Notes: generated from the sequence alone by a model not told the origin. A stretch of 64,000 nt of DNA from SG8-41 sp963802355 (GCA_963802355.1 CAWDIV010000015.1:1054001-1118000); one strand, 5' to 3'. Positions 33,386 to 41,768 are shown, counted from the first letter of the stretch. Translations and numbers: made by a program.

Positions 33386-33622
33386 AGGTTTCGGGCCCCG
33401 CCACCTCCACGCGATTGCGGCCCGCGCGCTTCGCCCGCGCGCTACCGCCTCCTCGAAGTAGCGGCGGGTATACAGCCCCGTGAGGCTGTCCCGGTCCACC
33501 AAACCCTGCAATCTGCTTTCCGCCTCCCGGCGCATTCGCACTTCCTCGACCAGTCTGGCATTGGTCGCCGCGATGTCCGCGGTGCGCTCGACGACACGTT
33601 TGTTGAGCTCGGTGTTGAATCT
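33384..33622 (-). pseudogene. Diguanylate cyclase remnant with internal deletion
   Basis: Reading leftward: a coiled-coil linker (LNKRVVERTADIAATNARL, RMRREAESRLQGLV), then the start of a GGDEF domain (DRDSLTGLYTRRYFEEAVA). With one frame change it goes straight into the very end of a GGDEF domain (RAKRAGRNRVEVAGPET, stop TAG). The whole catalytic middle, about 130 residues, is missing. The N-terminal sensor part is also missing: the frame joins an opposite-strand GGDEF fragment at 33622-33624. This cannot be an active cyclase. Confidence 0.75.
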
Positions 33623-33623
33623 G

Positions 33624-33839
33624 ATGTATCGTGGCCAGCCGCTCGGCACGCTCACTGCCTCTTGCGGCGTCGCGCTGTTCCCCGATCACGCCGCAGATCC
33701 ACAGTCTCTGCTGCGCGCAGCGGACGAGGCCCTCTACGGCGCTAAAGGCAGCGGCCGCGACCGCGTGGTGATCAGCGAGACCGCCGCCGCCCGCGCCGCA
33801 GAAGTCCCACCACCGAAGCGGCAGTCCCGGCAAGCTTGA
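33624..33839 (+). pseudogene. C-terminal fragment of a second GGDEF domain
   Basis: The plus-strand frame MYRGQPLGTLTASCGVALFP, DPQSLLRAADEALYGAKGSGRDRV is the last third of a GGDEF domain, followed by a short Ala/Pro tail and TGA. Nothing upstream on this strand supplies the GGDEF motif; instead the DNA to the left codes for a cyclase linker on the other strand. The two remnants meet head to head at 33622-33624. Its stop abuts that of panC. Confidence 0.75.
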
Positions 33840-34679
33840 TCAAACGGAGCCGGTCCGAACCTCGACGTTATCGATGAGCCGCGTGCGCCCCAGGCGCGCT
33901 GCCGCGAGCACGACGAGCTCGTTATCGCCCGCTTTCGGCGGCTGCAGATCGGCCTGCCGACGCACCGCGACGTAATCGGGCTGCCAGCCGTGGTCCGCGA
34001 GCTCCGACATGCAGTGCAGCTCAATGCGCTGAAAGTCGCGGGCGCCGCCGATGATCTCGGTATGCGCCTGCTTCAGCACAAGATAAAGCCGCGGCGCTTC
34101 CTCACGCTCATTCGCGGACAAATAGAAGTTGCGCGACGACAGCGCGAGTCCGTCAGCCGCTCGCACCGTCTCCGCCGGAATGATTTCGATCGGCAACGCA
34201 AACTGCCGCACCATGTCGCGCAGCACGAGATATTGCTGGTAATCCTTCTTGCCGAAGATCGCCGAGTGCGGCATGACCAGATTGAAGAGCTTCAAAACCA
34301 CCGTCGCCACGCCGCGGAAGTGTCCCGGCCGGTGCTCGCCTTCGAGAATGTGCTGCAGGTCCGACGGTTCGACCACGAAGGTCTGCGTTTCCGGATAGAT
34401 TTCCCTTTCATCCGGTGCGAACACGACGTTCACGCCGGCTTCCTTCAGGCGCTCGCTGTCTTCCCCCAACGTCCGCGGATAGCGTTCGAAATCCTCGCGC
34501 GGCCCGAACTGCAGCCGGTTCACGAAGATGCTCACCACCGTGCACGCCGCCCGCGGCTTGGCGAGCTTGATCAACTGGATGTGCCCGTCATGCAGATGGC
34601 CCATCGTTGGCACGAAGACATTGTTCGGCTCGCGCTGCAACCGCCTTCGCAGCTCGGATGCGGAGTGAATGATATCCAT
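33840..34679 (-). CDS. panC: Pantothenate synthetase
   Basis: PanC joins pantoate and beta-alanine with ATP. 279 residues, normal length. Motifs: FVPTMGHLHDGHIQLI (HIGH-like), VSIFVNRLQFGPREDFERYPR, GHFRGVATVVLKLFNLV, AIFGKKDYQQYLVLRDMV, GLALSSRNFYL. Follows panB on the same strand, 177 bp apart, with a double hairpin in the gap. Confidence 0.96.
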   Translation of the reverse strand: MDIIHSASELRRRLQREPNNVFVPTMGHLHDGHIQLIKLAKPRAACTVVSIFVNRLQFGPREDFERYPRTLGEDSERLKEAGVNVVFAPDEREIYPETQTFVVEPSDLQHILEGEHRPGHFRGVATVVLKLFNLVMPHSAIFGKKDYQQYLVLRDMVRQFALPIEIIPAETVRAADGLALSSRNFYLSANEREEAPRLYLVLKQAHTEIIGGARDFQRIELHCMSELADHGWQPDYVAVRRQADLQPPKAGDNELVVLAAARLGRTRLIDNVEVRTGSV

Positions 34680-34800
34680 AGGATTAGGATTCGGGACGGG
34701 GATACTCTTACGGGCAGTCGAATGATGGGACTCCCGCTTCGTGGATCATGCCGGGAGCCCGAATCCTGAACATGGAGCCTCTTATATTCGTTCCATCCTA

Positions 34801-34858
34801 GCAGCCTGTCGCACAGGCTGCCTCAGGAATTCGGCGGGCGAAAACCCGTCGAATTCCT
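34801..34858 (-). terminator. Double hairpin between panB and panC
   Basis: Two stem-loops: 9 bp (34801-34809 with 34813-34821, loop CGC) and 13 bp with one mismatch (34825-34838 with 34845-34858, loop CGAAAA, AGGAATTCG arms). The second begins at the panB stop codon. They could end or weaken transcription between panB and panC or protect the panB message. Confidence 0.55.
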
Positions 34859-35654
34859 AGGCGGAAAAAGAGTGCTCGGGACCGGGAAACGCCCCGGACT
34901 TCACTTCCTTGACGTACAGCTCCACCGCGCCCTGGACGGAACCGGCGAGGCGCAGGAAATTCTTGACGAACTTCGCCTTCCGGCCGGGAAAAATATCGAG
35001 CATGTCGTAGAGCACGAGCACCTGCCCCGAACAGTCCGCGCCGGCGCCGATACCTATGGTCGGCACCTGGATCGACTTGGTGACCTCGCCCGCCAGCGCC
35101 GCGGGGATCGCCTCGAGCACGATCATGCCGGCTCCGGCCTGCGCGAGCTGTTTAGCTTCCTTCAGCAGTTGCTGGGCGGCGCCCTCCCCTTTGCCTTGTA
35201 CCTTATAGCCTCCGATCTGGTGCACCGACTGCGGCGTCAACCCGAGATGCCCGCACACGGGTATGCCGCGATCGGTGAGAAATTCGATGGTTTCCAGCAT
35301 CGGCCGGCCGCCCTCGATCTTCACCATGTGGGCGCCCGCGGCCATGATCTCCGCGGCGTTGCGCAGCGTCTCCTGAGGCGAGATCTGGAAAGTGGCGAAC
35401 GGCATGTCGCCGAGGATGAACGCGCGCTTCGACCCGCGCGCCACACACTGGGTGTGATACACGATATCGCGCAGCGTCACCGGCAGCGTCGATTCGTGCC
35501 CCTGCAGCACGTTGCCGAGGGAATCGCCGATGAGGAGGCTCTCGACCCCACCTTCTTCCAGCACGGCGGCGAAGCTGGCATCGTAACAGGTGAGCATCGA
35601 GATCTTGCTGCCTTCCTGCGCCATCTTCTGGAGCGTGCTTAGCGTGATCCTCAT
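34857..35654 (-). CDS. panB: 3-methyl-2-oxobutanoate hydroxymethyltransferase
   Basis: PanB makes ketopantoate from 2-oxoisovalerate and methylene-tetrahydrofolate. 265 residues. Motifs: SMLTCYDASFAAVLEEGGVE, LIGDSLGNVLQGHESTLPVTL, AFILGDMPFATF, GAHMVKIEGG, VCGHLGLTPQSVHQIGGYKVQG, IGIGAGADCSGQVLVLYDML. First of the panBC pair. Confidence 0.97.
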   Translation of the reverse strand: MRITLSTLQKMAQEGSKISMLTCYDASFAAVLEEGGVESLLIGDSLGNVLQGHESTLPVTLRDIVYHTQCVARGSKRAFILGDMPFATFQISPQETLRNAAEIMAAGAHMVKIEGGRPMLETIEFLTDRGIPVCGHLGLTPQSVHQIGGYKVQGKGEGAAQQLLKEAKQLAQAGAGMIVLEAIPAALAGEVTKSIQVPTIGIGAGADCSGQVLVLYDMLDIFPGRKAKFVKNFLRLAGSVQGAVELYVKEVKSGAFPGPEHSFSA

Positions 35655-35670
35655 TCGACAACTCCTTTTT

Positions 35671-35807
35671 TACCACAGAGGCGCAGAGACAAGGAGAAAG
35701 GCCCCAACAGAATCCGGAATCACAACCGTCACCCCTGTCGGCATCGATGCGCCCCAGCCAAGAACAATCCATCTCCTCTGTGCTCTCTCCCGTCTCTGCG
35801 GTGCAAT
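35671..35807. repeat. Inverted pair of ACCACAGAGG-type arrays between dNK and panB genes
   Basis: Arms 35671-35700 (ACCACAGAGGCGCAGAGA..., about 8-bp period) and about 35771-35807 (TCTCCTCTGTGCTCTCTC...GCGGTG). On the minus strand the purine-rich arm begins a few bases after the stop of the kinase gene. Sequences of this CACAGAG kind are, from memory, common between genes of many unrelated bacteria. Confidence 0.75.
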
Positions 35808-35810
35808 GTC

Positions 35811-36461
35811 CTAGCTTCCCAGGCTGAAGAACTCGCGGGGACCGCGCATCGCGCATATGCGATGCAACAATAAATCAAAATCACCCGGCTGAGCAACAAA
35901 GTTGAGATTTTCGGAGTTGACGATCAGCAGAGGTGCCGCTTCGTACTGATAGAAGAACCTCGCGTAGGCTTCGGCAAGCCGCAGCAGGTATTCCTCCGGC
36001 ATATCGCGCTCATAGGCGACTCCGCGGCCGCGCACGCGTTCGATCAGCGTCTCGGTGGAAGCCTGAAGGTAGATCACCAGATCCGGTGCGGGTGTCAGCG
36101 GCTGCACCTGCGCGTAGACCTGTTGATAGAGGACAAGCTCGTCGTCATTCAAGTTGAGCCGCGCGAAGAGCGCATCCTTTTCGAGCATGAAATCGGCCAC
36201 CGTGAGCCGCGCGAACAGATCGGGCTGGTTGAGCGCGCGGGCATGACGAGCCCGCTGGAACAGGAAATAGAGCTGGGCGGGAAGCGCATAGCGGGCGCGA
36301 TCCTGGTAGAACCCTGGGAGAAAAGGGTTCGAATCGGGATCTTCGAGCAGAGCCGTCCCTCCGGTGCGCTCGCTCATCACGCGGGCAAGACTGGTCTTTC
36401 CCGCTCCGATCGGACCTTCGATCACGACGTAGCGGTACTTGTCGGGGAGCTTCGCGGTCAT
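35811..36461 (-). CDS. Deoxynucleoside kinase family protein
   Basis: A 216-residue P-loop kinase. Visible: VVIEGPIGAGKTSLARV (Walker A), DRARYALPAQLYFLFQRARH, DELVLYQQVYAQVQPLTPAPDLVIYLQAS, and the lid ERVRGRGVAYERDMP. It salvages deoxynucleosides; the base preferred is unknown. The gene lies between panB and folK in many betaproteobacteria. Start at ATG 36461 (MTAKLPDKYRYVVIEGP) chosen because it gives the normal lead; an in-frame ATG at 36635 would translate the decamer repeat region. Confidence 0.9.
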   Translation of the reverse strand: MTAKLPDKYRYVVIEGPIGAGKTSLARVMSERTGGTALLEDPDSNPFLPGFYQDRARYALPAQLYFLFQRARHARALNQPDLFARLTVADFMLEKDALFARLNLNDDELVLYQQVYAQVQPLTPAPDLVIYLQASTETLIERVRGRGVAYERDMPEEYLLRLAEAYARFFYQYEAAPLLIVNSENLNFVAQPGDFDLLLHRICAMRGPREFFSLGS

Positions 36462-36490
36462 GTTGACGGTACAGCCACAAATACAGGGAA

Positions 36491-36654
36491 CCGCCGATGG
36501 CCGCCGATGGCCGCCGAAAAAATCAGGACTGATAACAAATGCGCATGAACCGAGCCGGCCCAAAAAGCCGCGGACAGTGCTGAAGTAAAACGTCCTGGAC
36601 TGTCTGAGAATGGATTGAGTTTCGTCGGCGGCCATCGGCGGCCATCGGCGGTAA
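36491..36654. repeat. Inverted pair of decamer arrays between folK and dNK genes
   Basis: Arms 36491-36517 (CCGCCGATGG, 2.7 copies) and 36625-36654 (TCGGCGGCCA, three copies) with a 10-bp period, enclosing 107 bp with no gene. More diverged units of the same type run into the folK stop region (36684-36710). Confidence 0.82.
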
Positions 36655-36683
36655 TAGGACCCTGACGTCGGATCTGCCGTCTC

Positions 36684-37292
36684 TTATCGGCGGTCATCGG
36701 CTGCTGCATCGTCGGTCAGTTTGACGAGCGTGGTGGTGTCCACCCCGCGCAGCAGGTCGGCGACGCGTCCGCGACCCGGGACGATCGCGTCCGGCGCGAT
36801 CTCCGCAAGTGGAACGAGCACGAACGCCCGCTCGAGGAGGCGCGGGTGCGGAATAGTCAGCCCCGGTTCCCGAATCACGCGTTCACCGTAGAGGGCGATA
36901 TCCAGATCCAGCGGGCGCGGCGCGTTGGGAAAATCGCGCACGCGGCCGTGCCTGTGCTCGATGACGAGCAATTGCTCGAGCAGCTCGCGCGGCGCAAGCC
37001 GGGTTTCCACCACCGCCGCGGCATTTACGAAATCGGGCTGCGCGAGATATCCCACAGGCGGATTGCGATAAAGAGAGGATGCGCGCACGAGGCGCGTCTC
37101 CGGCATTGCCGCAAGAGCGCGCAGCGCGCTATGGATTTGTGCTGGCGGATCGTCGAGGTTGCTGCCCAGCGCGATGAAGGCGGTGATGGGTGACGAGGGA
37201 CGAGTGTCGAGTGTCGAGTGTCGAGTGTCGGGTGTCGGATGTCGAGTGACAAGTGTCGAAGAGCGAGGGGTGACTGGAAAGCGTTTGGTCAT
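36684..37292 (-). CDS. folK: 2-amino-4-hydroxy-6-hydroxymethyldihydropteridine pyrophosphokinase
   Basis: FolK transfers pyrophosphate from ATP to the pterin in folate synthesis. The conserved part starts at TAFIALGSNLDDPPAQI and has RASSLYRNPPVGYLAQPDFVNAA, GRVRDFPNAPRPLDLDIALYGERVI and IPHPRLLERAFVLVPLAEIAP. No ATG, GTG or TTG lies between the heptamer array and this domain, so the likely start (ATG 37292, MTKRFPV) makes an N-terminal extension of about 35 residues coded by the array (Pro/Asp/Thr/Arg/His-rich). Downstream of pcnB, as usual in betaproteobacteria. Confidence 0.9.
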   Translation of the reverse strand: MTKRFPVTPRSSTLVTRHPTPDTRHSTLDTRPSSPITAFIALGSNLDDPPAQIHSALRALAAMPETRLVRASSLYRNPPVGYLAQPDFVNAAAVVETRLAPRELLEQLLVIEHRHGRVRDFPNAPRPLDLDIALYGERVIREPGLTIPHPRLLERAFVLVPLAEIAPDAIVPGRGRVADLLRGVDTTTLVKLTDDAAADDRR

Positions 37293-37430
37293 TGGTGTTC
37301 CACTCGACACTCAATCCTCGACACTCGCTCCAATCCCTCGACACTCAATCCTCGACACTCTCTTCTCATCCCTCATCCCTCGATTTTCGTCTCTCCACCC
37401 TCATCCCTCATCGCTCCGCCCTCATCCTTG
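37204..37430. repeat. Heptamer arrays spanning the folK start and the pcnB end
   Basis: Left arm 37204-37259 (eight units, GTGTCGA / GTGTCGG) is inside the folK reading frame. The right side has CACTCGACACTCAAT-like units at 37301-37360 and CTCATCC units at 37366-37430, the latter inside the pcnB reading frame and over its stop codon. All keep a 7-bp period. Confidence 0.85.
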
Positions 37431-38761
37431 CCCTGTCCGCCGCCGCGGCGGCGCCGCCTGCGCCTGCGGCGCTTTCCGGGGGCTTCCCCGTCGCGCACCA
37501 GCATTTGCTGGCGCTCGTTTTCGCCCGCGTACTGAAAGCGCGACCACCACTCGCCGATTTCGCGCGGCACCTCGCCGCTCTCGCAGCGCAGCCGGAGAAA
37601 GTCGTAGGCCGCGCGGAACCTCAGGTGCTCGAGCAGCCGCCAGGGGCGCTTGCCGTATCGCTGCAGGAAACGCGGCTGCAAGGCCCAGATCTCCATCATG
37701 TCCGCGCTGAAGCGGTGCGTAATCGCGAGCTTCTCTCGCTGTGCCTGCAGGACGCGCTCCATCGCTCGATGCAGAGCGGGGATCTGCGGCTCGCCCTTCG
37801 CCTCGTACTCCTTCCACGCGGCGAGCACTTCGTGCCACAACAGCGCGGCAAACAGGAACCCCGGCGAAACCGGCTTGCCCGCGAGGATGCGCTCGTCTGT
37901 GCTCTTCAACGCCAGCATCACGAAGCGCTCGCCCAGCGGCTGCTCCATGATGACATCGAGGAGCGGCAGCACGCCGTGGTGCAGCCCCTCCTTGCGCAGC
38001 TGTGTCACGCCCTGCACTGCATGCCCGGAGAGCAGCAGCTTCAGCATTTCGTCCAGCAGCCGGGACGGGGGAACGCTGGCGAGCAGCCCCCCCAGACGGC
38101 GGATCGGTGCGCGCGTTCGTGCGTCGATTTCGAGGCCGCGACTGGACGCAAACCGAACCGCACGCAGCATGCGGATCGGATCCTCGCGAAAGCGCTTCTC
38201 GGCGTCCCCGATCATGCGCAGCCGGCCCCGGCGCAGATCGGCCACGCCGTCGTGGTAGTCCCAGATTTCCTGCGAGGCCGGATCGTAGAACAGGGCATTT
38301 ACTGAGAAATCGCGGCGCGTGGCATCCTGCTCCTGGGTTCCGAACACGTTGTCGCGCAGGATGCGCCCGTGTTCGTCCACCCCACGATCCTCGCCTTCCC
38401 CCACCGCGTTGGGCCCGCGGAAGGTGGAAACCTCCACCGTCTCCGCGCCGCACAGCACGTGAACCAGGCGAAAGCGGCGGCCGATCACCCGCGAGCGGCG
38501 AAACAACTGCCGCACCTCCTCGGGCGTCGCGTCCGTGGCCACGTCGAAGTCCTTGGGATTGCGGCCGAGCAGCAGATCGCGCACCGCGCCGCCGACGATG
38601 AACGCGGCGAAACCTTGCTGCTGCAACGTCTGTGTCGTGCGCAAGGCACAGGCGCTGATCGCGTCGCGCCCGACGCGGTGCACGCTGAACGGGATGATCT
38701 TCGGCCGTGCCTGCCTGAACAGCTTGCCGGAGAAGACTTTGCCGAGAAATCGGGTGATCAT
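37373..38761 (-). CDS. pcnB: Poly(A) polymerase I
   Basis: PcnB adds A-tails to RNA 3' ends and speeds decay. 462 residues. Motifs: FAAFIVGGAVRDLLLGRNPKDFDVATDATPEE split over the nucleotidyltransferase core (GGxVRD, DxD), TRRDFSVNALFYDP, GDAEKRFREDPIRMLRAVRFAS, and a basic C-terminus with nine consecutive Arg (KRRRRRRRRRGGG). The last 19 residues (Gly/Glu/Asp-rich, ending TKIEG) are coded by a heptamer array, an addition not expected in the family. A mitochondrial/tRNA CCA enzyme is unlikely given the C-terminal basic tail and context. Confidence 0.93.
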   Translation of the reverse strand: MITRFLGKVFSGKLFRQARPKIIPFSVHRVGRDAISACALRTTQTLQQQGFAAFIVGGAVRDLLLGRNPKDFDVATDATPEEVRQLFRRSRVIGRRFRLVHVLCGAETVEVSTFRGPNAVGEGEDRGVDEHGRILRDNVFGTQEQDATRRDFSVNALFYDPASQEIWDYHDGVADLRRGRLRMIGDAEKRFREDPIRMLRAVRFASSRGLEIDARTRAPIRRLGGLLASVPPSRLLDEMLKLLLSGHAVQGVTQLRKEGLHHGVLPLLDVIMEQPLGERFVMLALKSTDERILAGKPVSPGFLFAALLWHEVLAAWKEYEAKGEPQIPALHRAMERVLQAQREKLAITHRFSADMMEIWALQPRFLQRYGKRPWRLLEHLRFRAAYDFLRLRCESGEVPREIGEWWSRFQYAGENERQQMLVRDGEAPGKRRRRRRRRRGGGQGKDEGGAMRDEGGETKIEG

Positions 38762-38800
38762 CGAAGAACTGGAATTATACGGGAGCAGGCAGATAAGTCG

Positions 38801-38912
38801 GTTTCAAGTTTCGAGTTTCGAGTTTGAAGTTCGAGGTTGCGAACGCATGGCCTCGGGCGCTGCGCTTGTCGCCGACGAGCTATAACTTGAAACTTGAAAC
38901 CCGAAACTCGAA
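38801..38912. repeat. Inverted pair of heptamer arrays between HAD and pcnB genes
   Basis: Left arm 38801-38835 (GTTTCAA, GTTTCGA, GTTTCGA, GTTTGAA) and right arm 38885-38912 (ACTTGAA, ACTTGAA, ACCCGAA, ACTCGAA). On the minus strand the array starts directly at the TAG stop of the HAD gene. Confidence 0.88.
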
Positions 38913-38913
38913 A

Positions 38914-39609
38914 CTAGGCTAGGCTGATGATCGGCCAGCCGTGCCGCTTCGCATGCGCGCGCAGCGTATCGTCCGGATCGACTGCCACGGGATGGGTAAC
39001 TCGCGTAAGGAGAGGCAAATCATTGAGCGAGTCGCTGTAGAACCGCGATTCCCCAAAAGAGGCGAGCGTTCTCCCCCGCTGCGCGAGCCAGGTCTCGAGC
39101 CGCCGCACTTTTCCCTCGCGAAAACAAGGCACGCCGGAAACGCCGCCCGTGAACTCACCCGCACGCTCTTCCGGCTCTGTCGCGATCAAGTCTGCGATCC
39201 CGAATTCGGCTGCGATGGGCGCGGTGACGAAAGTGTTGGTAGCGGAAATGATGACCCGCAGATCGGCCCGGTAGCGCTCCACCAGCTCGCGCGCCGCCGG
39301 CCGCACCATGGGCCGGATCCTGCGCGCCATGAAGTCGCGGTGCCAGACATCGAGCACCGCGCGCGGATGGCGAGACAGCGGCTTCAACTGGAAATCCAGA
39401 AAAGCGTGGATATCGAGCACGCCAGTCTGGTACTGATCGTAGAATTCCTGGTTGCGCGCTTCGTACACCTCGCGGTCGAGTACGCCCTGCTCGATCAGGA
39501 ACTGCGCCCACTCGAAGTCGCTGTCACCCGCCAGGAGCGTATTATCGAGATCGAACAGGACGAGCCGGTTGCTCAATCGCCCGCCCCCGATCCGAGATAC
39601 GAGATGCAT
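38914..39609 (-). CDS. HAD family hydrolase, subclass IB (SerB-like)
   Basis: A 231-residue phosphatase with the HAD motifs: LVLFDLDNTLLAGDSDFEW (motif I nucleophile Asp), VIISATNTFVTAPIAAEFG (motif II), GKVRRLETWL (motif III Lys) and FYSDSLNDLPLL (motif IV). The helical cap and length match the HAD-IB group near histidinol-phosphatase/SerB-like proteins that sit between pcnB and hda in betaproteobacteria. Physiological substrate unknown. Confidence 0.9.
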   Translation of the reverse strand: MHLVSRIGGGRLSNRLVLFDLDNTLLAGDSDFEWAQFLIEQGVLDREVYEARNQEFYDQYQTGVLDIHAFLDFQLKPLSRHPRAVLDVWHRDFMARRIRPMVRPAARELVERYRADLRVIISATNTFVTAPIAAEFGIADLIATEPEERAGEFTGGVSGVPCFREGKVRRLETWLAQRGRTLASFGESRFYSDSLNDLPLLTRVTHPVAVDPDDTLRAHAKRHGWPIISLA

Positions 39610-39732
39610 GATGCTTGATGCGTGATGCGAGATAGAAGCTGTTTTTCGCGCAACGCGGGCGACCTATCCCGCAGCCCGTATCCCGTATCGCGTATATCCC
39701 GCATCATGCCGTATCCCGGATCACGCATCCCG
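39603..39732. repeat. Inverted pair of heptamer arrays between hda and HAD genes
   Basis: Left arm 39603-39637 (GATGCAT, GATGCTT, GATGCGT, GATGCGA, GATAGAA) and right arm about 39674-39732 (CCCGTAT-type units). The TGA stop of hda is inside the array (39721-39723). Confidence 0.86.
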
Positions 39733-40410
39733 CCCGCCCGCCGCGCGCAGCAGCTCGCGGGCGAGCGGCACGGTCACCGGACGCTTGGTTTCGAGCGAGT
39801 GGCGGTCGAGTGCGTCCAGCGTCGCGATCAGCGACGGCATGTCGCGGCGGCCTCGCGTCAACAGAAATTCGCAGACTTCCGGCGGCAGGCGGAAACCGCG
39901 CAGGGCGGCGTGATCGGCGAGCGCGCGCGCCTTGTCCTCATCGGTCAGCGCGTGAACCTGGTACACCAGACCCCATCCCAGACGCGTTACCAGGTCCGAC
40001 CGCAGCCGCAGCTGGACCGGCGGCGCAGCGCCCGCGGCCACCAACGCGCCTTGATGCTCGCGCAACGTGTTATGGAGATGGAAGGCCGCAATCTGCTGTT
40101 CCGGGTCGAGCCGCTCCACATCGTCGAGCGCGCAGCAATCGATCCGCCCGTTGCCCTGAGGCAGCTGCGTGCCCGGAGCGCAAGCGATGTAGGTCGCGCT
40201 CAAACCGTTGCCGTGTGCCGCGGCGACCGCTCCCTTCAGCAGATGGCTGCGCCCGCAGCCCGGGAGGCCCCAGAGGTAGATGAATCGCTCCGGCGCATTT
40301 CCCCCCGCGAGCCGGCGGAGGTTGTGTACAAGCTCGGTGTTCAGCCCGGCGACAAAGTTCTCCAGCGTCGGCAGCGGCGGATTGGCGAAGTCGAGCGCGA
40401 GCTGTTTCAT
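39721..40410 (-). CDS. hda: DnaA regulatory inactivator Hda
   Basis: Hda binds the loaded sliding clamp and triggers ATP hydrolysis by DnaA, stopping re-initiation. 229 residues. It begins MKQLALDF, a clamp-binding QLxLxF peptide at the N-terminus as in known Hda. AAA+ features: LWGLPGCGRSHLLKGA (Walker A), CCALDDVERLD (Walker B-like), and the DnaA-like lid FLLTRGRRDMPSLIATLDALD. Divergent from purM across 200 bp. Confidence 0.95.
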   Translation of the reverse strand: MKQLALDFANPPLPTLENFVAGLNTELVHNLRRLAGGNAPERFIYLWGLPGCGRSHLLKGAVAAAHGNGLSATYIACAPGTQLPQGNGRIDCCALDDVERLDPEQQIAAFHLHNTLREHQGALVAAGAAPPVQLRLRSDLVTRLGWGLVYQVHALTDEDKARALADHAALRGFRLPPEVCEFLLTRGRRDMPSLIATLDALDRHSLETKRPVTVPLARELLRAAGGRDA

Positions 40411-40611
40411 TTACGGTAAACTTCTTCCAGGGCGCAGAGAAACACTTAGAGGCCGTATCAAAATTTCCAGTGCCTTTCACATCCATTCTTTGCGCGCGGG
40501 GCATTATCTTATCTCAGAATCCGCCGTTCTCTCCTTGTCTTCCGGGTTTCCGGGCGGAACCGCGGTTGACCTGTCCGGTATGGCCGATCGATTGCCGTTT
40601 TCGGGTGTGAG

Positions 40612-41661
40612 TTGAAACCGCCCGGCGAAAAATCCATATCGTTGAGCTATCGGGACGCCGGTGTCGACATCGACGCCGGTGGCGCGCTCGTCGAGAAGAT
40701 CAAGCCATACGCAAGGAAGACATGGCGTGACGGCGTGCTCGCGGGAGTCGGCGGGTTCGGCGCGCTGTTCCAGCTTGCGCGCGGCTACCACGAGCCCGTG
40801 CTGGTGGCGGGCACCGATGGCGTCGGCACCAAGCTCAAGCTCGCCTTCGAGCTGAACCGTCACGATTCGATCGGCATCGATCTGGTCGCCATGAGCGTCA
40901 ACGACATACTCACGCAGGGCGCCGAACCGCTTTTTTTTCTCGACTATTATGCGTGCGGCAAGCTCGACGTGACGACCGCCACCGAGGTCATCAAAGGAAT
41001 CGCCGCAGGCTGCGCGCAGGCGGGTTGCGCGTTGATCGGGGGCGAGACCGCGGAGATGCCCGGGATGTACGCGACCGGCGAGTACGATCTCGCCGGCTTC
41101 GCGGTGGGTATCGTGGAAAAAAGCCGCATCATCGACGGTTCGGCGATCGTCGAGGGTGACGCCGTGCTGGGTCTCGCTTCGAGCGGCGCACACTCCAACG
41201 GCTATTCCCTCATCCGCAAGATCATCGCCGTGAAAGGTGTCGACCTGTCCTCCCGCTTCCACGGCCGGACGTTGAGTGAAGTGCTACTCGAGCCGACGCG
41301 CATCTACGTGAAGCCCGTGCTGAAGCTGCTGAAGAGCGTCGCGGTCAAAGGCCTTGCCCACATCACCGGCGGGGGTCTCGTCGAGAACGTGCCGCGTGCT
41401 CTGCCGGAGAGGCTCGCGGCGCGTCTCGAGTGCGCTGCCTGGAGTGTGCCCCCCCTGTTTCATTGGTTGGCGGAACAAGGCAACGTCGCCGATGAGGAGC
41501 TCTACCGGGTGTTCAATTGCGGCGTCGGAATGGTTGCGGTCGTGAGTGCCGATCAAGCGGATGCAGCGGTGAGGTTGCTGCGGGCGGAAGGCGAGACCGT
41601 GTCGCACATCGGCCGCATCGTGCGCCGCGAGAATGACGGCCCACAGGTCGTTCTGGTCTAA
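40612..41661 (+). CDS. purM: Phosphoribosylformylglycinamidine cyclo-ligase
   Basis: PurM (AIR synthase) closes the imidazole ring in purine synthesis. 349 residues. Motifs: SLSYRDAGVDIDAGGALVEK, LVAGTDGVGTKLKLAFELN, GIDLVAMSVNDILTQGAEPLFFLDY, GGETAEMPGMYATGEYDLAGFAVG, LASSGAHSNGYSLIRKI. No ATG or GTG fits, so the start is TTG at 40612. The TTG overlaps the TGA of an 11-codon frame beginning at ATG 40580 (TTGA overlap), so translation may be coupled. Stop is followed two bases later by a heptamer array. Confidence 0.94.
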   Translation: MKPPGEKSISLSYRDAGVDIDAGGALVEKIKPYARKTWRDGVLAGVGGFGALFQLARGYHEPVLVAGTDGVGTKLKLAFELNRHDSIGIDLVAMSVNDILTQGAEPLFFLDYYACGKLDVTTATEVIKGIAAGCAQAGCALIGGETAEMPGMYATGEYDLAGFAVGIVEKSRIIDGSAIVEGDAVLGLASSGAHSNGYSLIRKIIAVKGVDLSSRFHGRTLSEVLLEPTRIYVKPVLKLLKSVAVKGLAHITGGGLVENVPRALPERLAARLECAAWSVPPLFHWLAEQGNVADEELYRVFNCGVGMVAVVSADQADAAVRLLRAEGETVSHIGRIVRRENDGPQVVLV

Positions 41662-41662
41662 C

Positions 41663-41760
41663 GGCGGGAGGCGTGAGGCGTTAGGCGTGAGGAGCGCAAT
41701 GCAACCAGAGGCGCGAAATGCGGTGCGATTTCCGCCTCACTCCTCACTCCTCACTCCTTA
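41663..41760. repeat. Inverted pair of heptamer arrays between purM and purN
   Basis: Left arm 41663-41690 (GGCGGGA, GGCGTGA, GGCGTTA, GGCGTGA), two bases after the purM stop; right arm 41733-41760 (CGCCTCA, CTCCTCA, CTCCTCA, CTCCTTA), nine bases before the purN start. The arms can pair across a 42-bp loop. Confidence 0.9.
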
Positions 41761-41768
41761 CCGTAAAA

